From Chloracidobacterium sp. (GTDB lineage: Bacteria; Acidobacteriota; Blastocatellia; Pyrinomonadales; Pyrinomonadaceae), in contig JADJWP010000002.1 in NCBI GenBank assembly GCA_016716305.1, positions 928,501-992,500 on the forward strand: DNA of 64,000 nucleotides, given 5' to 3'. Under the pieces are notes generated by a model. The model made no database searches, was not told where the DNA came from, and worked only from the letters and a program-made list of their open reading frames with translations. Shown in pieces: positions 24,997 to 34,735 of this stretch (its first letter is position 1; each line of letters opens with the position of its first letter). Position numbers and translations under genes: made by a program.

Positions 24997-26223
24997 CTAA
25001 TCTGCCCTCAAGGCTTCGATCGGATCGAGTCCGGCCGCTTTCCATGCCGGAAAGACCCCAGAGATCAATCCAACGCTGCTTGAAACGAAGAGCGCGACCA
25101 TCACCCAGGCCACCGGCAGTTCTGTCGGAACCGAGAACGTGACAGCAACAAGCTTGGCGATCAAATAAGCGATCGCGACCCCTATTGCCCCGCCACAGAG
25201 AGCCAGAGTTGTCGATTCAGCAAGAAACTGCTTTAAGATGTCGCCGCGTCTTGCTCCGATACTTTTTCGGATACCGATCTCCTTTGTTCGCTCGGTCACG
25301 CTGACAAGCATGATATTCATGATCACGATGCCGCCAACGATCAGCGAGATCGACGTCACGCCTATGGCGACGACCTGAATGGTACCGAAGATCTTGTCGC
25401 GAAGCTCGTTTATGGCGCTCGGCGTCACGATTCCGAAATTGTCCTTTTCCGACGGTTCGAGCTTCCGGCGTACGCGCATCAATGTCCGTGCCTCTTCGAT
25501 AGCTTCTGGGTAGGTTTCAGGACTTGTTGACGTCACCGAGATCGAGATCGAACGGCGTATGCCATAGATCGACAGAAACGTCGAAAGCGGCATAGAAACG
25601 TACATGTCGCGGCTTTGCCCAAATGCCGAACCGAGCGCCGCACCGACCCCAACGACCGTGAAGGTACGGCCGTCGATCTTGATCGTTTTGCCGAGTGGAT
25701 TGTCACGAGGAAACAGCTTCTCAGCGATCTCGGATCCGAGAAAACAAACAAATCTTCTCGATTCTTCTTCAGCGTCGATGAGGTATCTGCCGGCATCGAC
25801 CCCGGTCTTCTCGATCTCTGCAATGTTTGGAGTCGTTCCGTTTATCTGGACATTTTTGAGCGTCTTGTCGCCAAACTTTAGATCGGCTATCGATGAAGAC
25901 TTACCACCGGCATCCTTGACAGAGCCACCGAGGTTTTTCAGTGCCATTAGATCTTCGACGCTAACGTCTTTATTGCGCCTCCGAGCGGCATTGAGAGCTT
26001 CGACGCTTGAATAATCGTCGATCGAGAAACGCTGAACGCTGAACGCATTGGTACCGATATTGGCGATCTTGTCGTCGACGTACTTGTTAAATCCCTCAAT
26101 GAGAGAAACGACGACGATCACCGTTGCAACGCCAAAAATGAGACCAAGAAGCGTCAGAAATGAACGCAGTTTGTGCGCCAGGATCGAGGCGAATGCGAGC
26201 TTGAGGGCTTCAAGGAAAGACAT
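24997..26223 (-). CDS. ABC transporter permease, MacB/FtsX type (first of two)
   Basis: 408 residues with the same layout as its neighbour: helix LRSFLTLLGLIFGVATVIVVVSL, periplasmic MacB core domain, then the FtsX helices with IMLVSVTERTKEIGIRKSIGARRGDIL and the terminal PAWKAAGLDPIEALRAD. The two are tandem paralogues, probably forming a heterodimer. The gene starts about 120 bp from divergent obgE, so the promoter should lie in that gap. Confidence 0.9.
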   Translation of the reverse strand: MSFLEALKLAFASILAHKLRSFLTLLGLIFGVATVIVVVSLIEGFNKYVDDKIANIGTNAFSVQRFSIDDYSSVEALNAARRRNKDVSVEDLMALKNLGGSVKDAGGKSSSIADLKFGDKTLKNVQINGTTPNIAEIEKTGVDAGRYLIDAEEESRRFVCFLGSEIAEKLFPRDNPLGKTIKIDGRTFTVVGVGAALGSAFGQSRDMYVSMPLSTFLSIYGIRRSISISVTSTSPETYPEAIEEARTLMRVRRKLEPSEKDNFGIVTPSAINELRDKIFGTIQVVAIGVTSISLIVGGIVIMNIMLVSVTERTKEIGIRKSIGARRGDILKQFLAESTTLALCGGAIGVAIAYLIAKLVAVTFSVPTELPVAWVMVALFVSSSVGLISGVFPAWKAAGLDPIEALRAD

Positions 26224-26345
26224 ACACTGGTCGGACCGACACTTACCGTTAACAAGTTAACATCTACGATAGAATGAGTGTAATTGTTTCTGAGATGTGA
26301 TCGAACTTTTGCTAAGCATCTCCTCAAAACCTACAATCAAGAACA

Positions 26346-27377
26346 ATGTTCCTTGATCGGGTTAAGATAAAAGTAATGGCCGGCGACGGCGGTAATGGCG
26401 TCACGGCATTCAGGCGCGAGAAATTTGTACCTCGCGGAGGTCCCTCCGGAGGCGACGGCGGCGTCGGAGGCAGCGTTTGGGTCGAATCTACCGAGGGTCT
26501 GAATACGCTGCTCCATCTTCGCTACAATCCGGAACATAAAGCTGAACGTGGTCGACACGGTGAGGGCTCGAACCGCTCCGGTAAGGACGGATCCGACGCT
26601 ATCGTCAAAGTTCCGGTAGGAACGCAGGTCTTTGATGTCGAAACGAGCGAACTTCTCTTTGACTTTACCGAGCCGGGACAGCGATTCCTCGCTGCCAAAG
26701 GCGGGAAAGGCGGCTGGGGCAATGCACACTTCGCGACGCCGACGCGTCGCGCTCCGAAATTCCATTATACCGGCCGGCCCGGCGAAGAAAAAGAGCTTCA
26801 GCTAGAGCTTAAATTGATCGCAGATGTCGGACTTGTCGGATTTCCGAATGCGGGAAAGTCAACACTTATCAGCGTGATCTCTGCAGCCAAACCAAAGATC
26901 GCCGATTATCCTTTCACGACCCTCGAACCAAATCTGGGTGTTGTCGATGTTGGTGACTACAAGACCTTTGTGGTCGCCGATATTCCGGGCTTGATCGAAG
27001 GCGCCTCCACAGGTGCCGGGCTAGGCGACCGTTTCTTGCGTCATGTTGAACGGACCAAATTGATCCTCCATTTGGTTGACGTTTCCTCGCTCTCTGGCCG
27101 AGATCCTGTAAAGGATTACCAAACGATAAATACGGAATTGGCCGCCTATGATCCTGAGTTGGCCGCCAGGCCACAGATCGTCGTTGCAACTAAGATCGAT
27201 GCACTCGACGAACCGGAGCGGTTAGAAAGTTTGAAGATCAGGGCCGAACAAGATGGCAAGCAATTCTTAGCGATATCATCCGTGGCAAACACAGGGATCA
27301 AAGAGCTGGTTTTCGAAGTTGTCAAAGCATTGGATGTTATAGGGAATACGACAGGGGCAGACCTTGTTGATGAGTAA
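26346..27377 (+). CDS. obgE: Obg-family GTPase ObgE/CgtA
   Basis: 343 residues. ObgE is a ribosome-associated GTPase in 50S maturation and stress control. The glycine-rich Obg fold (residues 1-158: MAGDGGNGVTAFRREKFVPRGGPSGGDGG) precedes the G domain with G1 GFPNAGKSTL, G3 VADIPGLIEGAS and G4 ATKIDAL. The variable C-terminal OCT domain is essentially absent, as in many short Obg proteins. It leads a compact run of housekeeping genes (nadD, rsfS, rlmH). Confidence 0.96.
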   Translation: MFLDRVKIKVMAGDGGNGVTAFRREKFVPRGGPSGGDGGVGGSVWVESTEGLNTLLHLRYNPEHKAERGRHGEGSNRSGKDGSDAIVKVPVGTQVFDVETSELLFDFTEPGQRFLAAKGGKGGWGNAHFATPTRRAPKFHYTGRPGEEKELQLELKLIADVGLVGFPNAGKSTLISVISAAKPKIADYPFTTLEPNLGVVDVGDYKTFVVADIPGLIEGASTGAGLGDRFLRHVERTKLILHLVDVSSLSGRDPVKDYQTINTELAAYDPELAARPQIVVATKIDALDEPERLESLKIRAEQDGKQFLAISSVANTGIKELVFEVVKALDVIGNTTGADLVDE

Positions 27378-27433
27378 TAGTAGATCAGTGTCTGATGCCC
27401 GACGAATTTTCGACGAGTACGACGGTTTTTGAG

Positions 27434-28084
27434 ATGAAGCGCATTGCATACTTTGGCGGGACGTTTGACCCGGTACATAACGGTCATTTGACGATAGCAC
27501 GTGAGATCGTAAAGTTATTCGAACTCGATAAATTTTACTTTCTACCCGCCTATCACGCTCCGCATAAGCCCGAACGCCCGCCCACATCAGCATTCCACAG
27601 ATTCGCCATGTTGTGCCTTGCAACCCGATCCGAAGCGAATATCGCGGTCTCCACGATCGAAGTAGAATCAGGTCAGAGGCGTTATACGATCGATACATTG
27701 CCGCAACTGAGAAATACCCATCCGCTAGACAAGATCTACTTCGTAATGGGTGCCGACTCGTGGGCAGAGATCACGACGTGGCGCGAGTGGGAAACGCTGC
27801 TTCTTAATTTCGATCATATTGTCGTGACGCGCCCCGGGTACGAGATTCGGCTCGACCACGTCACTGACGCCGTACGCGAACGGGTCGTCGATCTGCGAGA
27901 GGTTGACCGGATCAGGTCAAAAACGGACATTCCCGGCTTTCGGATATACCTGACCGATGCGGCATTTTTCGACACCTCAGCCACGGCTCTCCGTGATGAC
28001 CTGAATGACGGCCATCTGGAACGCGACAACGAACTGCCGACCGAGGTTGCAAAATATATTGAAAAATACGAACTTTATAGATAA
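27434..28084 (+). CDS. nadD: Nicotinate-nucleotide adenylyltransferase
   Basis: 216 residues from the ATG at 27434, whose product starts MKRIAYFGGTFDPVHNGHL with the nucleotidyltransferase motifs GGTFDPVHxGH. It makes deamido-NAD from nicotinate mononucleotide and ATP. Other family markers are PAYHAPHKPE, MGADSWAEITTW and the C-terminal ISATxIR-like motif (here FDTSATALRDDL). The TAATG overlap with rsfS indicates translational coupling. Confidence 0.94.
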   Translation: MKRIAYFGGTFDPVHNGHLTIAREIVKLFELDKFYFLPAYHAPHKPERPPTSAFHRFAMLCLATRSEANIAVSTIEVESGQRRYTIDTLPQLRNTHPLDKIYFVMGADSWAEITTWREWETLLLNFDHIVVTRPGYEIRLDHVTDAVRERVVDLREVDRIRSKTDIPGFRIYLTDAAFFDTSATALRDDLNDGHLERDNELPTEVAKYIEKYELYR

Positions 28085-28527
28085 TGGAAGAAACCCAGGA
28101 AAAATCTCTGAAACGTGAATCGGTCAAGGTAGAGATCGCGAAAAAGGTCGTTACGTTCGACGAACTTGACGCCGACGTGCAACTCGCCGTCGAATGTGCG
28201 TTGGAAAAGAAGGCGATCGAGGTCGTCGTGCTTGACCTTCGCGAAATCGCCAGCTTTACAGAGTTTTTTGTAATAGCGAGCGGTGCTAATCAACGACAAG
28301 TGCAGGCGATCGCTGACGAGGTTCGCGAACAACTCAAAAAGCAGCTTGGGTCGCGTCTCGTTCGTATTGAGGGTTACAACTCAGGCGAATGGGTGCTGCT
28401 CGACTTCGGCGACTTTATTTTTCACATTTTTGACAAAGATGCTCGCGAATTCTATGACCTCGAGCGACTGTGGCGCGATGCCGGCGTCGTTGTGGTCCCA
28501 AAAGACCTTGGTGTGCCAAACAACTGA
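28084..28527 (+). CDS. rsfS: Ribosomal silencing factor RsfS
   Basis: 147 residues. RsfS binds L14 and blocks subunit joining during starvation. The domain (about 25-140) includes VVVLDLREIASFTEFFVIASGANQRQVQAIADEV and EGYNSGEWVLLDFGDFIFHIFDKDAREFYDLERLW, all typical. An N-terminal tail of about 20 polar residues precedes it. The start overlaps the nadD stop by one base; rlmH begins 8 bp downstream. Confidence 0.95.
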   Translation: MEETQEKSLKRESVKVEIAKKVVTFDELDADVQLAVECALEKKAIEVVVLDLREIASFTEFFVIASGANQRQVQAIADEVREQLKKQLGSRLVRIEGYNSGEWVLLDFGDFIFHIFDKDAREFYDLERLWRDAGVVVVPKDLGVPNN

Positions 28528-28535
28528 CTCTATTG

Positions 28536-28988
28536 ATGAAGTTCTCTTTTATTTGGGTCGGAAAAACAAGAAATGAGAATTTGCGGGCGCTGCAAAATGA
28601 TTATTTGCAGCGTCTTTCGCATTTCGTAAAGACCTCGGTTACCGAACTCAAAGACGGCGGTTCAGAACGTCCGGCCGAAATTGAAGGCAAACGAATTCTG
28701 CAAACTCTGAATCAAAAGAGCTTAGTTGTTTTGTTGGATGTCGGAGGCCGAACTGTCACATCGCACGAATTAGCCGTTGAAGTTAAACGCTGGCAGGATC
28801 AGGGCCTGAAGGAGGTCGCTTTCGTCATAGGTGGATTCGACGGCGTATCCCCGAAGGTTGCCGAACGTGCCGATATTAGGTTATCCTTATCGATTCTGAC
28901 GTTTACGCACGAGATGGCACGCGTGATCATATTAGAACAGCTTTATCGGGCATATTCGATCCTAAACGGTTTACCTTATCAGAAATGA
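28536..28988 (+). CDS. rlmH: 23S rRNA (pseudouridine1915-N3)-methyltransferase RlmH
   Basis: 150 residues from the ATG at 28536; product begins MKFSFIWVGKTRN. RlmH is a SPOUT methyltransferase acting on helix 69 of 23S rRNA. Family signatures: VVLLDVGGRTVTSHELA, the SAM-binding knot EVAFVIGGFDGVSP and the C-terminal LSLSILTFTHEMARVIILEQLYRAYSILNGLPYQK, close to the E. coli ending HPYHK. Its stop overlaps the next start (ATGA). Confidence 0.95.
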   Translation: MKFSFIWVGKTRNENLRALQNDYLQRLSHFVKTSVTELKDGGSERPAEIEGKRILQTLNQKSLVVLLDVGGRTVTSHELAVEVKRWQDQGLKEVAFVIGGFDGVSPKVAERADIRLSLSILTFTHEMARVIILEQLYRAYSILNGLPYQK

Positions 28989-29338
28989 GCAAATTGAATC
29001 TCAAAGAAATCAAGAAAAGACTCCTTGCCGAAAAGGAGTTGTTGATCGAAAAATTGAAAGGCAATGACCTTTCGATAGATGATTCCGAAACTCCGGATCC
29101 CGTCGATCTAGCCGTAAGAAATTATTCAAAGAACGTGATGTTGGCCGTCTCGGAAAATGAAAGCCGCCAGCTGACACTCATCGATGAAGCTCTTCGGAGG
29201 ATCGACGACAAAGAGTTCGGCGACTGCCAGAACTGTGAGCAGGCTATCAATCCGAAACGGCTCGAAGCGATTCCGTGGGCCCGTTACTGCCTGAACTGTC
29301 AGGAGCTTGTCGAGCAAGGCTTGCTTGACGAAGAATAG
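28985..29338 (+). CDS. TraR/DksA-family zinc-finger protein
   Basis: 117 residues. An N-terminal helical hairpin of about 75 residues precedes a zinc finger of the DksA/TraR type, CQNC-x17-CLNC (FGDCQNCEQAINPKRLEAIPWARYCLNCQELVE). DksA-like proteins insert into the RNA polymerase secondary channel. The hairpin tip Asp/Asp pair of DksA is not obvious, though DPVDLAV sits in the expected region. Coupled to rlmH by ATGA overlap. Confidence 0.9.
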   Translation: MSKLNLKEIKKRLLAEKELLIEKLKGNDLSIDDSETPDPVDLAVRNYSKNVMLAVSENESRQLTLIDEALRRIDDKEFGDCQNCEQAINPKRLEAIPWARYCLNCQELVEQGLLDEE

Positions 29339-29445
29339 TCGACCGCATAATTGGATCGCGTTTAGGAACGTTCGAATCGAACGACAAATGCAAGAACGGT
29401 TTTGGCATCCGACCAACAGAAGCTTCTAGCGAACCGCGGACATTG

Positions 29446-30177
29446 ATGTTCGAATCAATTCCAAACACCATTCTCTCGCTCGTTTATCCCCAACAATGTA
29501 CCCTTTGCAGCCGTCTTGTCGACTCGATGGATGATGGAGACGTATGCTCCTGGTGTTGGGAGCAAACCAGGTTCTTCACCGGATTAGAAACACTATGCGC
29601 CCGATGCGGCGCATTCCTGAGCGATGCTGAACCCTTGTTCGAGACATATTGCCACAGATGTGATGATGCATTTTTCGACCACGCCCGGTCGCTTGGGCCT
29701 TATCGCGGGGCCATAGCCGCATCCGTGATCAGCCTAAAGCACAAGCCGACGATCGCGGGTCGCCTAAAAAAGGCCCTCGTTTCAGTCTATTTCGATAATT
29801 ATCCGGACACCGTATCGCTGATCATTCCCGTTCCGTTATCGGCAAAACGACGCAAAGAACGCGGCTTTAATCAGGCAGCGGTAATTGCACGTATCATCGC
29901 TGATAAGGCAGGAATATCATTTGATGAAAATAGCCTGATGCGTACGGTCCATACTCCAATGCACCGTGCAGGAATGGACCGTAAGGCTCGGGAATCCACG
30001 GTAAAGGGCGTATTCAGCGTCAAGCGTCGAAACCTGATCGATGGACAAAGGATACTCTTGGTCGACGATGTCTTCACTTCGGGAGCGACCGTTTCCGCTT
30101 GCTCAAAGGTCCTGAAAAAGAACGGCGCGGCGACGGTCAATGTGCTGACCATCGGACGCGCCGTAATTACACAGTAA
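29446..30177 (+). CDS. ComF-family phosphoribosyltransferase-like protein
   Basis: 243 residues. The N-terminal double zinc ribbon shows CTLC, CSWC, CARC and CHRC. The C-terminal type I PRTase domain includes IIPVPLSAKRRKERGFNQA and the PRPP motif ILLVDDVFTSGATV. ComF proteins act in DNA uptake for transformation in some bacteria and are widespread elsewhere with unclear roles. No other competence genes are close. Confidence 0.9.
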   Translation: MFESIPNTILSLVYPQQCTLCSRLVDSMDDGDVCSWCWEQTRFFTGLETLCARCGAFLSDAEPLFETYCHRCDDAFFDHARSLGPYRGAIAASVISLKHKPTIAGRLKKALVSVYFDNYPDTVSLIIPVPLSAKRRKERGFNQAAVIARIIADKAGISFDENSLMRTVHTPMHRAGMDRKARESTVKGVFSVKRRNLIDGQRILLVDDVFTSGATVSACSKVLKKNGAATVNVLTIGRAVITQ

Positions 30178-30185
30178 TGGTTCGT

Positions 30186-32168
30186 CTAAGGCTTGTCGTA
30201 GCTAGGAACAGGTAAATCTCCGTCAAGCCCGAACTGCGCTGCCAGCAACGCGCCGTTCGAACTTTGGCGAACGTACCAAACACCTGTCGACGGCCTGAAC
30301 ACCGCTAGGTCATCGCGAAAGTCGCCGTCGTAATCGCCGACCGCCGGTATGTCACCGTTCAGACCCCACGTAATATACTGAATACCGCCGGTGCTGCTCT
30401 GCTTGATGTACCAAACACCGTTGGACGGCCTGAATACGGCAATATCGTTCTTTAGATCACCGTCAAAATCGCCCTGCGTGGGGATGTCGGAACTCAAACC
30501 AAACCGTTCCGCGAAGAAACTGCCATTGGTACTATTCAACCGATACCAGACGCCGTCCGACGGTCGCCATACCGCTATATCGAATCTGCCGTCGCCATCG
30601 TAATCGCCCGGCGTCGGAATATCACCATCGAGGCCGAACAGCACGAACGAAACAGAAACGTCGCGACTTCTCAACGAGTACCAAACGCCTGTGGACGGCC
30701 GATATACGGTGAAATCCGATCTCCCGTCTCCATCATAATCGCCCGCAGCCGGAATATCGCCGTTACTGCCAAATTGAACCGCACCAAATGTACTGTCCGA
30801 GCTTCGCAGAAAATACCATGTTCCGGTACTCGGCCTGAAAACTCCAATATCGGCTTCAAAGTCACCGTCATAATCCTTTGCTGTCGGAATGTCGCCCGGC
30901 AGACCGAATTGGATAATGTCAACGGCGCCGTTTCGGCTGCTCTGGGTGTACCAAACGCCGGTAGACGGCCTGAATACTCCGATGTCAGTTCTAAGATCAC
31001 CGTCGAAGTCTGCGGACGTCTTGCTGCCAATGACCTTATCGACGACGCCGACGCCGCTCGCCGATCCTACAACATACAATTCTCCGTCTTCATCTTCGCC
31101 GAATGACGTGACCAATCGGTTTGTATCGAGCAATGGGTTCTGCTGATTGTTGAACCACGAAAGCAATTCGCCAGTACAATAGTCCGCGTACAGATAAGCA
31201 CCACGCGGCATCGCGTTCTGGACGCCGCGATACACATATCCACCCGTGATAGCACATCGGGGTGACCCGGCGTTGGCATATTGAAAAACAGGCATCGTAA
31301 AGTTGCCGGGAATGCACAACGGATTATCGAGGCCGGTGCACTGCGTTCCTTCGTAAACGCGCCAGCCTTGATTACTGCCGAGTGTTACTATAGCGGCTTC
31401 TTCCCATTGTCCCTGACCAACATCACCCATCCATAATTGCCCGGTTTGACGATCAAACGACCATCGCCACGGATTTCGTACGCCGATGGCATAGATCTCA
31501 TCTGCTCCCGCCACTCCGACATAAGGATTCGTCGGCGGATTCGTATAGGCGGGGCTTGGGTTCTCGTCAGTTACGTTCGGAGTGATCCGGAGATACTTCC
31601 CTAGCAGTTCATTGATGTTCTGTGACCGCGCGCCCGGATCGTTGGCCGAACCGCCGTCACCCATACCAATATACAAATGTCCGTCGGGTCCGAATTCGAT
31701 CATTCCGCCATTATGATTAGAAAATGGCTGCGGTATCGTGAGAAGCGGAACCTCACTATTTGGGTCACCTACGGTATTGCCGTTGGTCGCCTTGAATCTC
31801 GAAATCACCGTTGCCCCGTCAGTCTGACGAGTGTAGTTAACAAAAAAGTAACTATTCGTTGCGAATTGAGGGTGAAATGCGAGCCCTAGCAAACCACGCT
31901 CACCGCCCGAAAGGACCCGCGTAGTTATATTCATAAAATTCGACGTTGTCGATGATCCCGGCGCCGCGACCTTGATAATACCGCCTTGCTCAACGACGAA
32001 AAGCCGTCGCGTTCCATCTTTGGCATGGGTAACCAAAATTGGTGATGAAAGACCGGTCATAAAGTTTTGCTGCAAACGAAACGGCGGTGTTGATTGCGCG
32101 TTGATCATTCCGGCAAAGACGAACGCAGCAGCAGCAGCAAGGCATACACAATGTCGAAAACGTCTCAT
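30186..32168 (-). CDS. Secreted PQQ-type sugar dehydrogenase fused to six FG-GAP/VCBS-like repeats
   Basis: 660 residues. After the signal peptide comes a glucose/sorbosone dehydrogenase beta-propeller (about 25-385). Visible marks are FVVEQGGIIKV, GERGLLGLAFHPQF, the His of HNGGMIEFGPDGHLYIGMGDGG, GVRNPWRWSFD and GGYVYRG. The C-terminal 270 residues are six consecutive 45-residue repeats with the pattern D-Y/F-DGD-x-x-x-D-I/L-AVFRPS-x-GVWY...FG-x-x-GDIP. The DxDGDxxxD loops are calcium-binding-like. The repeat block closely resembles that of the protein at 41734-43455. It probably oxidises an aldose or sorbosone-like sugar outside the cytoplasm, with PQQ; the repeats may attach it to the surface. 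Confidence 0.9.
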   Translation of the reverse strand: MRRFRHCVCLAAAAAFVFAGMINAQSTPPFRLQQNFMTGLSSPILVTHAKDGTRRLFVVEQGGIIKVAAPGSSTTSNFMNITTRVLSGGERGLLGLAFHPQFATNSYFFVNYTRQTDGATVISRFKATNGNTVGDPNSEVPLLTIPQPFSNHNGGMIEFGPDGHLYIGMGDGGSANDPGARSQNINELLGKYLRITPNVTDENPSPAYTNPPTNPYVGVAGADEIYAIGVRNPWRWSFDRQTGQLWMGDVGQGQWEEAAIVTLGSNQGWRVYEGTQCTGLDNPLCIPGNFTMPVFQYANAGSPRCAITGGYVYRGVQNAMPRGAYLYADYCTGELLSWFNNQQNPLLDTNRLVTSFGEDEDGELYVVGSASGVGVVDKVIGSKTSADFDGDLRTDIGVFRPSTGVWYTQSSRNGAVDIIQFGLPGDIPTAKDYDGDFEADIGVFRPSTGTWYFLRSSDSTFGAVQFGSNGDIPAAGDYDGDGRSDFTVYRPSTGVWYSLRSRDVSVSFVLFGLDGDIPTPGDYDGDGRFDIAVWRPSDGVWYRLNSTNGSFFAERFGLSSDIPTQGDFDGDLKNDIAVFRPSNGVWYIKQSSTGGIQYITWGLNGDIPAVGDYDGDFRDDLAVFRPSTGVWYVRQSSNGALLAAQFGLDGDLPVPSYDKP

Positions 32169-32423
32169 AATTGTCCTCTTGTTTTGCTTTCTTTAATCGT
32201 AAGAAACTAGATCGATGCAATGGCGGGAATTACCAATGTGTAACCCTGGTCTATAATGACGAAACGATCGAATTGAACAAAATGGGTTGGTTCGAAAACG
32301 TCCAAAAATGATGGGCGACGGTCGTTCACCAAACAAGCCGAACATCGGTTCAGCTTCGGTCACAATGCAAAGTCTCAACGTTTAAAGTCTACCTTTTTCG
32401 TGTTTCAAATTGCAACACTAAAC

Positions 32424-33497
<1,074 letters not shown>

Positions 33498-33512
33498 TTG
33501 GTATCGCCGCCT

Positions 33513-34181
33513 TTACTTCGTCCATTCCGCAAGCCATTTTTTCATTTGAGCGATCTCTAGATCCTGAGCCTTGATTATACTTTCGGCAAGACGCTTCAAC
33601 TCGGGCCGAGGAGCTTTGTCGTCATTGCGTTGGATCAACGCTCGAGACATCAGCAGAGCACCTTCGTGATGCGGGATCATTTGACGAACGAACTCTACGT
33701 CGAAATCGTTTCCTGCAAGGGCTTCAAGTTTGCTCATGTCCATCCCATTCATACCTTCGCGCATCCCAGGAAAGTCCATATTTATCGCAGGACCGTCATT
33801 TTTGAACCATTCGTCACGCCAGCGTTTCATCTGTGTGATCTCGCGTTCCTGGTCGGCTATGACAGCAGCACAAAAAGTCTTCATTTCCGCTCGCCCGGCG
33901 CGGCCGATACCAAGTTTCGCCATGTCAACGGCGCCCTGATGGTGTGCGATCATCGAATCGATGAACTGCAGATCGATCGGAGCCTCTGCTGCTCCAAGAG
34001 AACTGGCCATTTTGGAGTGGTCCATCGACCCATGACCCATATTTGAATGATCCATTTTCGAATGATCGACACCCGACTGCGAATCATTCATTTGGACATT
34101 CTCTGAACCAGATTTGGAACCGCCCGTCCCGGCACACCCAAACATCAATAACGAAAAAAGAACTAATATGTAAACTCTCAT
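33513..34181 (-). CDS. DUF305 lipoprotein with His/Met-rich N-terminus (CopM-like)
   Basis: 222 residues. Lipobox FGCAG after the signal peptide. A mature N-terminal stretch of repeated HSKMDHSNMGHGSMDH-type His/Met motifs suggests copper or other soft-metal binding. Two DUF305 ferritin-like half-domains follow, with the paired motifs MIAHHQGAVDMAK and MIPHHEGALLMSR. Related cyanobacterial CopM binds copper outside the cytoplasm. Likely a periplasmic metal-binding lipoprotein; no copper pump gene is adjacent. It is 15 bp upstream of tsaD in the same direction. Confidence 0.85.
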   Translation of the reverse strand: MRVYILVLFSLLMFGCAGTGGSKSGSENVQMNDSQSGVDHSKMDHSNMGHGSMDHSKMASSLGAAEAPIDLQFIDSMIAHHQGAVDMAKLGIGRAGRAEMKTFCAAVIADQEREITQMKRWRDEWFKNDGPAINMDFPGMREGMNGMDMSKLEALAGNDFDVEFVRQMIPHHEGALLMSRALIQRNDDKAPRPELKRLAESIIKAQDLEIAQMKKWLAEWTK

Positions 34182-34314
34182 ACTTTAAGACTATTCTAGT
34201 GCGGTTGTTTCGACAAACTCTGCTGCGATCGCAGATCGGCTGAAGAAATAAAAGATTGCCACGCCGAACGTTCTTTGTTATATTCTTCAAACTTCAGAAC
34301 GGAGGAAGACACTT

Positions 34315-34710
34315 ATGCTGATGAAGATCCTTGCAGGCATTGTCGGAATCGTTGTCGCGAACATTACGTTCATGTTGGTTCAATTTGCGAGCGGGAAGAT
34401 ATTCGGGATGCCTGAAGGCCTGGACACGACGGATATGGCTGCGATGACCAACTACGTCGCAACTCTGCCGGTTACCGCTCTGTTGCTTGTGCTTTTCGGC
34501 TATGCACTCGGGTGTTTTCTGGGCGGATTTGTCATGTACAAGATCGCTAAATGGGATTCGTCGGTTCTCCCGATCGTTCTTGGGACACTCGGCACTATCG
34601 GCTGGATCTTGAACATATCCATGATCCCGCAGCCGATCTGGATGGTGGTCGCAGGATTTTTCTGCTTCATCCCGTTCGCTCTGATCGGATACAGGCTGGC
34701 AAAGCGTTGA
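34315..34710 (+). CDS. Four-helix small membrane protein
   Basis: 131 residues with GGAGG 7-8 bp before the ATG. Four hydrophobic segments: ILAGIVGIVVANITFMLVQF; VTALLLVLFGYALGCFLGGFVMY; VLPIVLGTLGTIGWILNISMI; PIWMVVAGFFCFIPFALIGY. The Gly-rich second helix is notable. No family recognised. It stands alone between the divergent DUF305 gene and the convergent phosphatase gene. Confidence 0.75.
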   Translation: MLMKILAGIVGIVVANITFMLVQFASGKIFGMPEGLDTTDMAAMTNYVATLPVTALLLVLFGYALGCFLGGFVMYKIAKWDSSVLPIVLGTLGTIGWILNISMIPQPIWMVVAGFFCFIPFALIGYRLAKR

Positions 34711-34735
34711 TGATATTGCCCTGCCGCTGAACGCC

